From: Rhizobiales bacterium NRL2
Lineage (GTDB): Bacteria; Pseudomonadota; Alphaproteobacteria; Minwuiales; Minwuiaceae
Direction of reading: 5' to 3'
NCBI GenBank assembly: GCA_001664005.1
Contig: CP016093.1
Span: 1,247,001-1,311,000, forward strand
Length of the DNA: 64,000 nt
Below are positions 7,506 to 16,086 of this stretch, one piece after another (position 1 is the stretch's first letter; every line of letters starts with the position of its first letter). The position numbers and the translations under genes are program-made. The notes beneath the pieces are model-generated. The model made no database searches and was not told where the DNA came from. It saw only the letters and a program-made list of their open reading frames with translations.

Positions 7506-10232
7506 TCAGGCGGCCTCGTTGTCGATCATCTCGCGCAGCGCGGTGCCGTCCTTGCTCAGTTCCTCGAACGATCCGCTCTCCACGACCTTGCCGCCCTTGA
7601 CGACGATCACGTGGTCGAACCGTTCGGCCATCGCGGCGCGGTGCACGCCCCAGATCAGGCCACCGCTCTCGAAGCGCCGCAGCAGTCCGTCCAGGATGCG
7701 CGCCTGGCTGCTGCTGTCGAGCGACGCCGTCGCCTCCGACAGGATCATCACGTCCGGACGCTTCACGACCGCGCGGGCCAGGGCCAGCCTCTGCCGCTGG
7801 GACGCCGAAAGCCGCGAGCCGCCGATACCGGCGTCGTACTCAAGCCCGACCTCGGCGACCGTGTCGACGATTTCAAGTTCCGCCATCAGCTGACGGATCA
7901 GCGCGCCGACCCGTTCCTGCGCCTGGGCCTGGCCGTAGGCGATCTTCCCGAACAGGATGTTGTCCAGGATGTTCGCGGCGGCATTGTATTCCTCCGGATG
8001 GAAGAAATCGACCGAACCCGCCAGATCGTCGGGCAGGTTCTCGGCGAAGGCCTTGCGCGCCTGCAGGATACGCTCGCGCACCGGTTCGGAGATGATGCCG
8101 AGACGATGCCGCGCCGGGATCAGCTTGAAGGGCAGGGACATCAGGCGGAGCTTCTCCTCCTCCCGCATGTCGTCGATCTGCTCCTTGCTGTACTGGGCCA
8201 GCAGGGCCTGGTACTCGGGCAGGTCATCGGCCGAGATGAAGCTGAACTGCTGGAACAGTTCGTGGTCCGGCGGCAGGTCGGAGAACAGTTCCACCATGGT
8301 CGCCGCAGCCTGATAGCCCATGGCGATCATCTCGCGTTCCATGTCGACCTTGCGCAGCACCTCGCGGATGTATTCGTGCTCGGCCAGGTTCTCGACGTCG
8401 AAGGTGTCGCCGACCGGGGTGCCGAACAGCAGGTTCTCAGCCACCGTGGCGTTGGTGTTGTAGGTTTCGGGATCGTAGCGTTCGATCAGCGCCGCGACCT
8501 CCGGGTCCGACATCCGGTCCTTCAGCGCCGCCCGGGCCTTCAGGATACCCCCGGCGACATCGGGCTGCTTGTCGGGATCGATGCGCCCGCGCAGGCCGAA
8601 CTGGTAGATGTCCTCGTCGAGTCCGACGACCTTCAGCGATTCGATGCCCTCGGCCCGCAGGCTCGCGAGGTCGCTGGCGCCGGCGGCGTCGTAGTCGGTC
8701 CAGTCGGCGGCAGGGTCGAAGTCGAGGTTGCCCGACGCCCGCGCCTCGCGGAGATAGCGCTCGTGCTCGGTCCTTTCCTCGCCCTCATAGGCGTCTTCCG
8801 ACCGCGGCCGGTGGCGCAGGCCGTAGAACAGGTTGTCGCCGAGCTTCATGTTGAAGATCACCGGCGCGCCGTCGACGAAGGATATGCGCCGGCCGGTGAC
8901 GGCTTCGGGCAGGGTCGACAGGTCGTGCTCGCCATAGGCGATGGTCCCGCGGTCGGGATCCTCCAGGCGGGCGAGCAGCTGCAACAGTTCCTCGCGCCCG
9001 GAACCGCCGCCGCCGACCAGCGCGACCCGCTTCGTCAGCGCCGTCGTCGCCGAAAGACCGTCGATCAGGTTGTTGTTCTGCTCGTCGGTCAGGGTAACGC
9101 CGGACAGCTTCATGTCGCCCCGCAGGTGCGGCACCGTCTCCGGCTCGTCCATCAGCCGCTCGTCGGCCATCAGGCCGGCCGGCTGGAACTGTTCGACCAC
9201 CTGATCGTACTTGATGCGGGCGTCCGCCTGGCGCTGGTAGTAGCCCAGCAGCTCCTTCCACGGTGCGCCGATCTCCTTGTGCGCGCTGATCGCGGCGAAC
9301 AGCGTGCCCAGGTCCAGGTCGCCGATGATCACCAGATAGCCGCCGATGGAATAGAACATCACCGGGCCGAGCTGCTGGATGAAGTTGTTCACGAACTTGA
9401 TGACGAACTTCCAGATGTAGATCTGGAGGCGCACCGTGTAGATGCCGTGCAGGTGGTGGGAGAAGTTGGCCAGTTCCAGGTTGGAGGTGTCGTTGGCGTG
9501 GATCTCGGTGACGCCGGTGACGCTCTCGCCGATCTTCTCGGACAGCTTGCGGACGCGGCGCACCCGTTCCTTGCCCATCATGTTCACGCGCTTCTGCAGT
9601 TTCGGGATGATGTAGAACTGCAGCGGGTAGAGCGCCACGGCCGCCAGCGCCAGCTTCCAGTCCGCGATCAGCATGTAGCCCAGCGACATCAGCATGATGC
9701 CGCCCTGCATCACCGGCAGGGAGAAGCACTCGCCGACAAAGCCGCCGAGCGGCTCGACCTCGGCGGTGATCATGGAGATCAGTTCGCCCTGGCTCACCTT
9801 CCGGAAGGTGCGGCGGGGAAAGCGGAGAATGCGGTTGAACAGGCTGTAGCGCAGGCGGCGCAGCATGCGCTCGGCGGTGACGCCGCGATAGACGTTCAAC
9901 GCGTACTTGATGCCCTGCAGCAGCAGGATGTTGGCCAGGAAGACGCCGACAAGGATGAACAGGAAGGTGACCTGATCGAACTCGGGGCCAATGCCGAAGA
10001 CGGCCTCGGGGAAATCGATCGGCACCTTTTCGGTCTTGGTGGCGACCTCGCCGGCGGCGTCGGTCACCTCGCGCTCGACCTTGCGGAAACCCTGGATGCC
10101 CTCGTTGACGATGTTTTCGACAAGGGTATAGCCCAGCAGGGTCAGCGGCATGTTGATCACAGCCAGCGCCACAAGCACGATCTGCTGCTTGTAGCTGTAC
10201 TTCAGAATGAAGCTGAAGACGTTCCGTTCCAT
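7506..10232 (-). CDS. atypical ABC transporter-like protein with degenerate nucleotide-binding site and large insertion
   Basis: 908 residues: an ABC exporter-type membrane domain (about 1-340, several hydrophobic segments, coupling-helix-like arginine-rich loops) fused to a nucleotide-binding domain. The NBD is recognisable but altered: the Walker A region (407-415) reads GGGGSGREE, so the invariant Lys is Arg413 and Ser/Thr is Glu414; the Q-loop region is FVDGAPVIF; the signature is LSASQ (808-812); Walker B (828-839) has Ser832 where the Mg-coordinating Asp should be, but keeps Glu833; the H-loop His864 is present. Between Q-loop and signature there are about 270 extra residues (475-745) carrying two further copies of an [FY]N...[DE]N[LI][LF][FY]G motif. 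I choose ATG 10232 (AGAGGGGAAG ribosome-binding site) over an upstream in-frame start at 10418. Substrate and direction are unknown; poor or no ATP hydrolysis is plausible. Confidence 0.85.
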   Translation of the reverse strand: MERNVFSFILKYSYKQQIVLVALAVINMPLTLLGYTLVENIVNEGIQGFRKVEREVTDAAGEVATKTEKVPIDFPEAVFGIGPEFDQVTFLFILVGVFLANILLLQGIKYALNVYRGVTAERMLRRLRYSLFNRILRFPRRTFRKVSQGELISMITAEVEPLGGFVGECFSLPVMQGGIMLMSLGYMLIADWKLALAAVALYPLQFYIIPKLQKRVNMMGKERVRRVRKLSEKIGESVTGVTEIHANDTSNLELANFSHHLHGIYTVRLQIYIWKFVIKFVNNFIQQLGPVMFYSIGGYLVIIGDLDLGTLFAAISAHKEIGAPWKELLGYYQRQADARIKYDQVVEQFQPAGLMADERLMDEPETVPHLRGDMKLSGVTLTDEQNNNLIDGLSATTALTKRVALVGGGGSGREELLQLLARLEDPDRGTIAYGEHDLSTLPEAVTGRRISFVDGAPVIFNMKLGDNLFYGLRHRPRSEDAYEGEERTEHERYLREARASGNLDFDPAADWTDYDAAGASDLASLRAEGIESLKVVGLDEDIYQFGLRGRIDPDKQPDVAGGILKARAALKDRMSDPEVAALIERYDPETYNTNATVAENLLFGTPVGDTFDVENLAEHEYIREVLRKVDMEREMIAMGYQAAATMVELFSDLPPDHELFQQFSFISADDLPEYQALLAQYSKEQIDDMREEEKLRLMSLPFKLIPARHRLGIISEPVRERILQARKAFAENLPDDLAGSVDFFHPEEYNAAANILDNILFGKIAYGQAQAQERVGALIRQLMAELEIVDTVAEVGLEYDAGIGGSRLSASQRQRLALARAVVKRPDVMILSEATASLDSSSQARILDGLLRRFESGGLIWGVHRAAMAERFDHVIVVKGGKVVESGSFEELSKDGTALREMIDNEAA

Positions 10233-10416
10233 CCGCTTCCCCTCTGATGCGGGCTGAGTGGCCCGCATCCGTACCCCTCCAGGCCGTGCGCGCCACGCAA
10301 CATTAGTTGACCGGACAGGCACCCACAATCTGTGACAGCCGACAATTTGATCATTTACGGTTCTTGCAACGATCTGGCATAGTCCGGCGAAAATCTGGGG
10401 CGTATCGGGGATTCGC

Positions 10417-11634
10417 ATGGCTACTAGCCGTGGATCGCGCGTGCTGATTTACAGTCACGACACTTTCGGGCTGGGTCATCTGCGCAGATGCCGGACGATC
10501 GCGCATTCGCTGGTCGAGAACCACAAGAACCTGTCGGTTCTTATTCTCTCCGGCTCGCCGATCATCGGCAGTTTCGACTTTCGCGCGCGCGTCGACTTCG
10601 TGCGTGTGCCGGGCGTCATCAAGCTGCGCAACGGCGAGTACACCTCGCTGAACCTTCACATGGACATCGAGGACACGCTCGACCTGCGCGCCTCGATCAT
10701 CCGCCACACCGCGGCCAGCTTCGATCCCGACATCTTCATCGTCGACAAGGAGCCGCTGGGCCTGCGCGGTGAGGTCAAGGCGACGCTGGAGATGCTGAAG
10801 AGCCGAGGCACGCGTCTGGTGCTGGGCCTGCGGGACGTCATGGACGAGCCCAAGCTGCTGGCGCCCGAATGGCAGCGCAAGAACGTCATGCCCGCGCTGG
10901 AGGATCTCTACGACGATATCTGGGTCTACGGCCTGCCCCAGATCTGCAATCCGCTCGAAGGGATGGAACTGACGCCGAAGGTGCAGTCCAAGATGGTCTA
11001 TACCGGCTATCTGCCGCGCCGGCCCGGGACGGCCGCGTCCGTCTCCCTGCCGGAGATCACGCAGCGCCCGTTCCTGCTGGTGACCACAGGCGGCGGCGGC
11101 GACGGCGAGGGGCTGATCGACTGGGTGCTGAAAGCCTATGAAAGCGACCCGCTGCTGCCCTATCCGGCGCTGCTGGCCCTGGGGCCGTTCATGCCGCCGG
11201 AACTGCAGGCCAGCTTCCACGAGCGCGCCGCCCGGCTGGAACGCGTCGAGGCAATCACCTTCGATCCGCATTTCGAGAACCTGATGGCCAGCGCCGCCGG
11301 CGTGGTGGCCATGGGTGGCTACAACACCTTCTGCGAGATACTCTCGCTGGACAAGCGCGCCATCATCGTGCCGCGCCGCGTGCCCCGGCTGGAGCAGACG
11401 ATCCGCGCCGAGCGCGCCGCCGAACTCGATCTGGTGCAGATGATTGCCGACGACGGAGAGCGCGATGCCGCGGCCATGGCGGCCGCGCTCAGGCGGATGC
11501 CGCGCCAGAAGCGTCCCTCGGAAGTGGTGGTGCCGGGTCTGCTGGAGGGGCTGACCAACGTCAACCGACTGGCCGAGCCCTGGCTGGTTCGCGCCAAGCC
11601 GCGTCTCAGCCGGGCCGAGCGGGCGGTGGGGTAA
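10417..11634 (+). CDS. MurG/GT28-like glycosyltransferase (COG4671-type)
   Basis: A 405-residue protein of two Rossmann-like halves. The N-terminus LIYSHDTFGLGHLRRC resembles the GxGH acceptor loop of MurG-type GT-B enzymes, and the C-terminal half has the donor-site block GVVAMGGYNTFCEILS followed by VPRRVPRLEQTIRAER, equivalent to the GAxTxxE and following region of GT28 enzymes. It belongs to the same family as the gene at 16083-17204. The sugar donor is unknown. It is transcribed divergently from the atypical ABC gene, with 184 bp between the two starts containing probable promoters for both; a weak match TTTACG-N18-CATAGT lies at 10354-10383. Confidence 0.8.
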   Translation: MATSRGSRVLIYSHDTFGLGHLRRCRTIAHSLVENHKNLSVLILSGSPIIGSFDFRARVDFVRVPGVIKLRNGEYTSLNLHMDIEDTLDLRASIIRHTAASFDPDIFIVDKEPLGLRGEVKATLEMLKSRGTRLVLGLRDVMDEPKLLAPEWQRKNVMPALEDLYDDIWVYGLPQICNPLEGMELTPKVQSKMVYTGYLPRRPGTAASVSLPEITQRPFLLVTTGGGGDGEGLIDWVLKAYESDPLLPYPALLALGPFMPPELQASFHERAARLERVEAITFDPHFENLMASAAGVVAMGGYNTFCEILSLDKRAIIVPRRVPRLEQTIRAERAAELDLVQMIADDGERDAAAMAAALRRMPRQKRPSEVVVPGLLEGLTNVNRLAEPWLVRAKPRLSRAERAVG

Positions 11635-11701
11635 CCGGGCGCGACGTTCCGGATCCGGCAAGATGGTTTCCCGCGCGCCCCAAAACGATTAGATAGCCGC
11701 C

Positions 11702-12445
11702 ATGGCAATCGACGATTTCATCGAACCTCAGGCCTTCGTGCCCGCCGAACCCGGTCCGGGGCTGGACGCGGCGACGGCGGGCGCGATCAACCGTGACGGC
11801 TATGTCATCCTGCGCGGCCACGTCCCTCACGAAACGCTGGCGGCGATCCGGGCCGATGTCGAGCGGTTGGTGAGCCAGAACCACCGCTCGCAGAAGGATA
11901 TCCATCTCAAGTCCGCGGCGATCGGGAACGCCATGCGCTCGGACATCGTCCAGGGCACGATCGAGCGCTTCAACGGTCCGTCCGAACTGCTGCAGAGCTT
12001 CGCCTTCACCAAGCTGCCGAACGAGGTGCGTACCAAGCACTGGCATCAGGACGGGGTCTACTGGGGGCTTTCGGATTCGCGGGTCTGCTGCCTGTTCGTG
12101 CCCATGACGGCGACGAACGAGGACAATGGCTGCATCTGGTTCGTACCGGGTACCCACAGGCTGGGCCGGATGTACCACTGGGTGGCGACCGACGAGTTCG
12201 GTCTGGAGAACCTGGAATGCGACATGAGCGCCTTCCGCGAGCCGGTGCCGATGATCCTGGAGCCCGGCGATGCGGTGCTGGCGCACACCTACACGGTGCA
12301 CGGCTCCTTCCACAACACCACCGACGAGCCGCGCATCAGCCTCGGGTTCCATTTCCGCCATCGGGACACCGAGCTTCGCTTGCCCGAGCCCTACCGCAAG
12401 GCCCGGGCGGCTCGCCTGGGGCGCAACCCCGCCACCGCCGCCTGA
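11702..12445 (+). CDS. phytanoyl-CoA dioxygenase (PhyH) family Fe(II)/2-oxoglutarate oxygenase
   Basis: A 247-residue double-stranded beta-helix oxygenase. The iron-binding facial triad is visible: His115 and Asp117 in KHWHQDGVYW and a distal His200 in HTYTVHGSFHNTT; Arg211 (EPRISLGFHFR) is placed to bind 2-oxoglutarate. PhyH-family enzymes hydroxylate many small molecules and lipids, so the substrate is open. It begins a tightly packed gene series: its TGA overlaps the ATG of the next methyltransferase gene (TGATG). Context among glycosyltransferases suggests modification of a glycan, lipid or secondary product. Confidence 0.88.
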   Translation: MAIDDFIEPQAFVPAEPGPGLDAATAGAINRDGYVILRGHVPHETLAAIRADVERLVSQNHRSQKDIHLKSAAIGNAMRSDIVQGTIERFNGPSELLQSFAFTKLPNEVRTKHWHQDGVYWGLSDSRVCCLFVPMTATNEDNGCIWFVPGTHRLGRMYHWVATDEFGLENLECDMSAFREPVPMILEPGDAVLAHTYTVHGSFHNTTDEPRISLGFHFRHRDTELRLPEPYRKARAARLGRNPATAA

Positions 12446-13227
12446 TGTCCGCGAAACCGCTGAAAAAGCTTGCGCTGAAGTTCGGCTACGACTTCACCTT
12501 CCGCAAGCTTCCCCAGCACGCACTGCGCAACCGCCAGATCAAGCTGCCGCGCGACGTCGAGCCGGAGTTCGCCGAGATCTTCGCCCGGGTCGGCGATTAC
12601 ACGATGACCACGCCGGACTGCGTCTACGCCCTGTTCAACGCCACGCGTCACATCGTCGGCCTCGGTATCAAGGGCGAGTTCGTGGAATGCGGCGTCTGGA
12701 AGGGCGGCAGCGCCATGACGATCGCGCTCACCCTGAAGCATCTGGGCGTCACCGACCGCCGCATCCGCCTCTACGACACCTTCGCCGGCATGACGAAGCC
12801 GGACCCCATCGACGTCCGCCAGCGCGACGGCTCCGACACGATCGCGCGCTGGGAGATGCAGCAGAAGGCCGATCACAACGAATGGGCCTACGCGCCGCTG
12901 GAGGAAGTGCGGCGCAACATGGCCGCGACCGGCTACCCGGCGGAGATGATCGACTATGTCGAGGGCAAGGTGGAGGACACGATCCCCGACCGCGCGCCGG
13001 CGGAGATTGCGCTGCTCAGGCTGGACACCGACTGGTACCAGTCGACCTATCACGAACTGGTCCATCTCTATCCCAGGCTGACGCCGGGAGGCTTCCTGAT
13101 CATCGACGACTATGGCGCCTATGAGGGCGCGCGGCAGGCGACGGACCGGTATTTCGATGAGCATGGCGGGCGGCCCTTCCTGCACCGCATCGACACGGCG
13201 GCGCGGATCGCCGTCAAGGCCGGCTGA
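12445..13227 (+). CDS. TylF/MycF-like O-methyltransferase
   Basis: A 260-residue SAM-dependent methyltransferase resembling macrocin O-methyltransferase (TylF). Diagnostic segments are GEFVECGVWKGGSAM (SAM-binding loop, residues 72-86), the strand-2 acidic segment IRLYDTFAGMTKPD, and the metal-binding LRLDTDWYQSTYHELV followed by GFLIIDDYGAY; TylF/MycF enzymes use Mg2+ to activate a sugar hydroxyl. The likely role is methylation of a sugar residue made or used by the neighbouring glycosyltransferases. The start codon overlaps the preceding stop by one base. Confidence 0.87.
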   Translation: MSAKPLKKLALKFGYDFTFRKLPQHALRNRQIKLPRDVEPEFAEIFARVGDYTMTTPDCVYALFNATRHIVGLGIKGEFVECGVWKGGSAMTIALTLKHLGVTDRRIRLYDTFAGMTKPDPIDVRQRDGSDTIARWEMQQKADHNEWAYAPLEEVRRNMAATGYPAEMIDYVEGKVEDTIPDRAPAEIALLRLDTDWYQSTYHELVHLYPRLTPGGFLIIDDYGAYEGARQATDRYFDEHGGRPFLHRIDTAARIAVKAG

Positions 13228-13238
13228 GCCGGCGCGCG

Positions 13239-14441
13239 ATGGCGGGGCGCACGGCGTTCATCCTGAAAGGCTATCCGCGGCTGTCGGAGACCTTCATCGC
13301 GCAGGAGATCCGGGCGCTGGAGCGGCGCGGCCTCGCCATCGATATCTGGTCGCTGCGCCATCCGACCGACCAGGCGGTCCATCCGGTCCACGATGAGATC
13401 AAGGCGCCGGTCGCCTATCTGCCCGAGTATCTCAGGGATGAGCCGGAACGGGTCAGGCGCGCCATCGCCGCCTGCCGCGGCCTGCCGGCCTACGGTCAGG
13501 TGCTGAAGCTGTGGGAGCGCGATTTCGCGCGCGACCCGACGACCAACCGTGTACGCCGGCTGGGCCAGGCCTTCGTCATGGCCGCCGAACTGCCGCCGGA
13601 CGTCGCCTGGCTGCACGCGCATTTCCTGCACACGCCGGCGTCGGTCGCGCGATACGCCGCACTGCTGCGGGGTCTGCCCTGGTCGGTCTCCGCCCACGCC
13701 AAGGATATCTGGACCAGCCCCGAATGGGAGAAGCGCGAGAAGCTGGCGGACTGCGCCTGGGCCGTGACCTGCACGGCGGTGAACGCGGACCACCTCGCCG
13801 CGCTGGCGCCCGCGGGCCGGGTGGAACTGGTCTATCACGGCCTCGACCTGGATCGCTTTCCGCCGCCGTCCGCCCCGGCGAAAGCGGCGCCCCCGGTGAT
13901 CCTCTCGGTCGGCCGGGCGGTGCCGAAGAAGGGCTATGGCGATCTGCTCGAAGCCCTGGCGCGGGTCCGGGCGCCCTTCCGCTTCGTCCATATCGGTGGC
14001 GGCGGCGAGATCGGAAAGCTGAAGGCCAGGGCCGCCGAACTCGGCCTCGCCGACCGCGTCGAATGGCGCGGCCCGCAGCCACAGTCGGCCGTGCTGGCCG
14101 CCTGCCGGGAAGCGAGCCTGTTCGCGCTCGCCAGCCGCGTCACCGAGGACGGCGACCGGGATGGGCTGCCCAATGTGATCGTGGAGGCGCAGAGCCAGCA
14201 ACTGCCGGTGGTCGCAACCGCCGTCTCCGCCATTCCGGAACTGATCCGTGACGGGGAGAACGGGCGTCTCGCCGCAGAAGGCGATGTTGCGGGCCTTGCC
14301 GCCGCGATCGAGGAATTGCTCGCCGACCCGGGACGGGCGGAGCGCATGGGCCGCCGGGGCGAGGAGATCGTGCGTCGCGATTTCGACCTGGACCGCTGCA
14401 TCGGCCGGCTGGCGCAGCGTTTCGGACTGGCGGCGGCGTGA
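13239..14441 (+). CDS. glycosyltransferase family 4
   Basis: A 400-residue GT-B fold retaining glycosyltransferase. The N-terminal half begins FILKGYPRLSETFIAQE, typical of colanic-acid and exopolysaccharide GT4 enzymes; the C-terminal half has ILSVGRAVPKKGYGDLLEAL (donor-domain start), a VEWRGPQPQ block, and DGLPNVIVEAQSQQLPVV, which carries the GT4 E-x7-E nucleotide-sugar motif. The start ATG lies 11 bp after the methyltransferase stop. Probable role: addition of one sugar to a surface glycan or glycolipid. Confidence 0.9.
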   Translation: MAGRTAFILKGYPRLSETFIAQEIRALERRGLAIDIWSLRHPTDQAVHPVHDEIKAPVAYLPEYLRDEPERVRRAIAACRGLPAYGQVLKLWERDFARDPTTNRVRRLGQAFVMAAELPPDVAWLHAHFLHTPASVARYAALLRGLPWSVSAHAKDIWTSPEWEKREKLADCAWAVTCTAVNADHLAALAPAGRVELVYHGLDLDRFPPPSAPAKAAPPVILSVGRAVPKKGYGDLLEALARVRAPFRFVHIGGGGEIGKLKARAAELGLADRVEWRGPQPQSAVLAACREASLFALASRVTEDGDRDGLPNVIVEAQSQQLPVVATAVSAIPELIRDGENGRLAAEGDVAGLAAAIEELLADPGRAERMGRRGEEIVRRDFDLDRCIGRLAQRFGLAAA

Positions 14442-15523
14442 TGCGTATTGCCTTCTACGCGCCGCTGAAGCCGCCCGACCATCCGCGTCCTTCGGGGGAC
14501 CGGGCGATGGCGCGGCAGATGATCGCCGCGCTGCGGGCGGCCGGCCACGAGGTCTTCCTGGCCAGCCGGCTGCGTTCCCGTGAGGCGGCGGGCAATGCGG
14601 CGGCGCAGGGCCGCATCGTCTCCCAGGCCCGGCAGGAGGCGGCGATGCTGGCCGCGCGCCTGCTGGAGGATCCGCCGGACCTCTGGTTCACCTATCACGT
14701 CTACTACAAGGCGCCCGACCTGATCGGCCCGACAATCTGCGAGCACCTGTCGATTCCCTATGTCGTGGCCGAGGCGAGCCATTCGGCACGGCGTCTGATT
14801 GGGCCGCACGCGGATTTCGCGCGGGCCGCGCTGGACGCCATCGCGCGCGCCGACGGCGTGCTCTGTCTGACTGCGCGCGACCGGGCCGGACTGGAAGGCC
14901 TCGTCGCGCCGGAGAAGCTGTTCGACCTGACGCCTTTCGCGCCCCTGCGCGCCGGACCGCGGCGGGGGACGGGACGTCTGCCACGGCGGCTGTTGGCCGT
15001 CGGCATGATGCGCCCGGGCGACAAGCTTCACTCCTATCGGCTGCTGGCCCGTTCCCTGGCAGGCGTACGCCATCTGCCCTGGCGGCTGACCGTGGTCGGT
15101 GATGGCGCCGCGGCGCGGCATGTGCGCCAGGCCTTCGCGCCCTATCGGGGCCGGGTGGATTTCGTCGGCGCGCTCGCCTCGGGACGTCTGGCGCAGGTCT
15201 ACCGCCAGCACGATCTGCTGGTCTGGCCGGCCGTCAACGAGGCCTATGGCATGGCCCTGATCGAAGCCTCGGCGCGGGGCCTGCCGGTAATCGCCGGCAA
15301 CGAGGGCGGCGTCTCCGAGGTCGTCCGCCATGGCGTCAACGGTCTGCTGACGCCGCCCCGCGACCCCGTCGCCTTCGGCCGCATCCTGGCGCAGGTCATG
15401 ACCCAGCGTGCGCTATACAGCCGTCTGCGCCAGCGCAGCTGGGGCCATGCCGGCGCACGCCACGGCTTCGCCGCCGCTGCGGCGCGGCTCAACAGCATTC
15501 TGGGCCGGATATGCGCATCCTGA
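14441..15523 (+). CDS. glycosyltransferase family 4
   Basis: A 360-residue second GT4 enzyme. It starts with IAFYAPLKPPDHPRPSGDR, a pattern of GT4 enzymes whose N-terminal loop contacts the acceptor, and has the C-terminal donor motif EAYGMALIEASARGLPVIAG with the two spaced glutamates, then GNEGGVSEVVRHGVNGLL. ATG 14441 overlaps the preceding TGA (TGATG); an in-frame GTG immediately before is unlikely. Its 3' end overlaps the next gene by 13 bp. It is divergent from the preceding GT4, so the two probably add different sugars. Confidence 0.88.
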   Translation: MRIAFYAPLKPPDHPRPSGDRAMARQMIAALRAAGHEVFLASRLRSREAAGNAAAQGRIVSQARQEAAMLAARLLEDPPDLWFTYHVYYKAPDLIGPTICEHLSIPYVVAEASHSARRLIGPHADFARAALDAIARADGVLCLTARDRAGLEGLVAPEKLFDLTPFAPLRAGPRRGTGRLPRRLLAVGMMRPGDKLHSYRLLARSLAGVRHLPWRLTVVGDGAAARHVRQAFAPYRGRVDFVGALASGRLAQVYRQHDLLVWPAVNEAYGMALIEASARGLPVIAGNEGGVSEVVRHGVNGLLTPPRDPVAFGRILAQVMTQRALYSRLRQRSWGHAGARHGFAAAAARLNSILGRICAS

Positions 15524-16086
15524 TGATCCGCCACGGGCGCACGGACTGGAACGCTGCGCTGCGCATCCAGGGCCGGACGGACGTGCCGCTTTCCGCAGAA
15601 GGCCGTCTGGAGCAATGCGGCCGCGCCGTGCCGGCCGATTTCGCCGGCGCCCCGGCCTTTGTCAGCCCGCTGCGCCGCGCCCGCCAGACTGCCGAATTGC
15701 TGGATCTCACAGGCGCTGCCGTCGAACCGCGGCTGACGGAAATGGATTTCGGCGCCTGGGAGGGCCGCACCCACGCCGAGCTGCGGGCCGAGGATCCGGA
15801 AGGGCTGTCGGCGCTCGAGGCGAAGGGGCTGGACATGCGCCCCCCAGGCGGTGAGACCCCGCGCGAGGTCGGCGAACGGCTGCTCGGGTTCCTCGCGGAA
15901 CTGGACGCGGACCGCGCCGTCCTCGTCACCCACAAGGGCGTCATGCGGGCGGCGCTGGCCCGCGCCTGGGGCTGGGACATGACCGCCGATCCGCCGGAGA
16001 AGATCGACTGGTCGGCGGGACAGGTCCTCGATTTCGCGGCCGGCGGGCTGCGGCCCGTCACCATCAACCTGCCGCTCCGGCGATGA
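15511..16086 (+). CDS. histidine phosphatase superfamily protein
   Basis: A 191-residue phosphoglycerate mutase-like phosphatase. The catalytic RHGRTDWN is at residues 7-14, a second basic cluster is FVSPLRRARQTAELL (residues 50-64), an acidic acid/base region is MDFGAWEGRTHAEL, and the distal histidine is in VLVTHKGVMRAAL. Members act on phosphosugars, phospholipids, cofactors or proteins. Because the gene overlaps both neighbouring glycosyltransferase genes, a role in dephosphorylating a pathway sugar-phosphate or lipid intermediate is a reasonable guess, not shown. Confidence 0.88.
   Translation: MRILMIRHGRTDWNAALRIQGRTDVPLSAEGRLEQCGRAVPADFAGAPAFVSPLRRARQTAELLDLTGAAVEPRLTEMDFGAWEGRTHAELRAEDPEGLSALEAKGLDMRPPGGETPREVGERLLGFLAELDADRAVLVTHKGVMRAALARAWGWDMTADPPEKIDWSAGQVLDFAAGGLRPVTINLPLRR

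Noticed and set aside
8991-9014. Walker A change as a sequencing or frameshift error
   Set aside because: The reading frame is intact on both sides, and Walker B, the Q-loop and the signature are altered too, so a single error cannot explain it.
7389-10247. Very long open frame opposite the ABC gene
   Set aside because: It is a GC-rich antisense shadow with His/Arg/Gly-rich composition and no recognisable domain; the minus-strand frame has clear ABC motifs.
11637-11680. Terminator after the glycosyltransferase gene at 10417
   Set aside because: GGGCGCG and CGCGCCC arms are 29 bp apart and not followed by a T tract.
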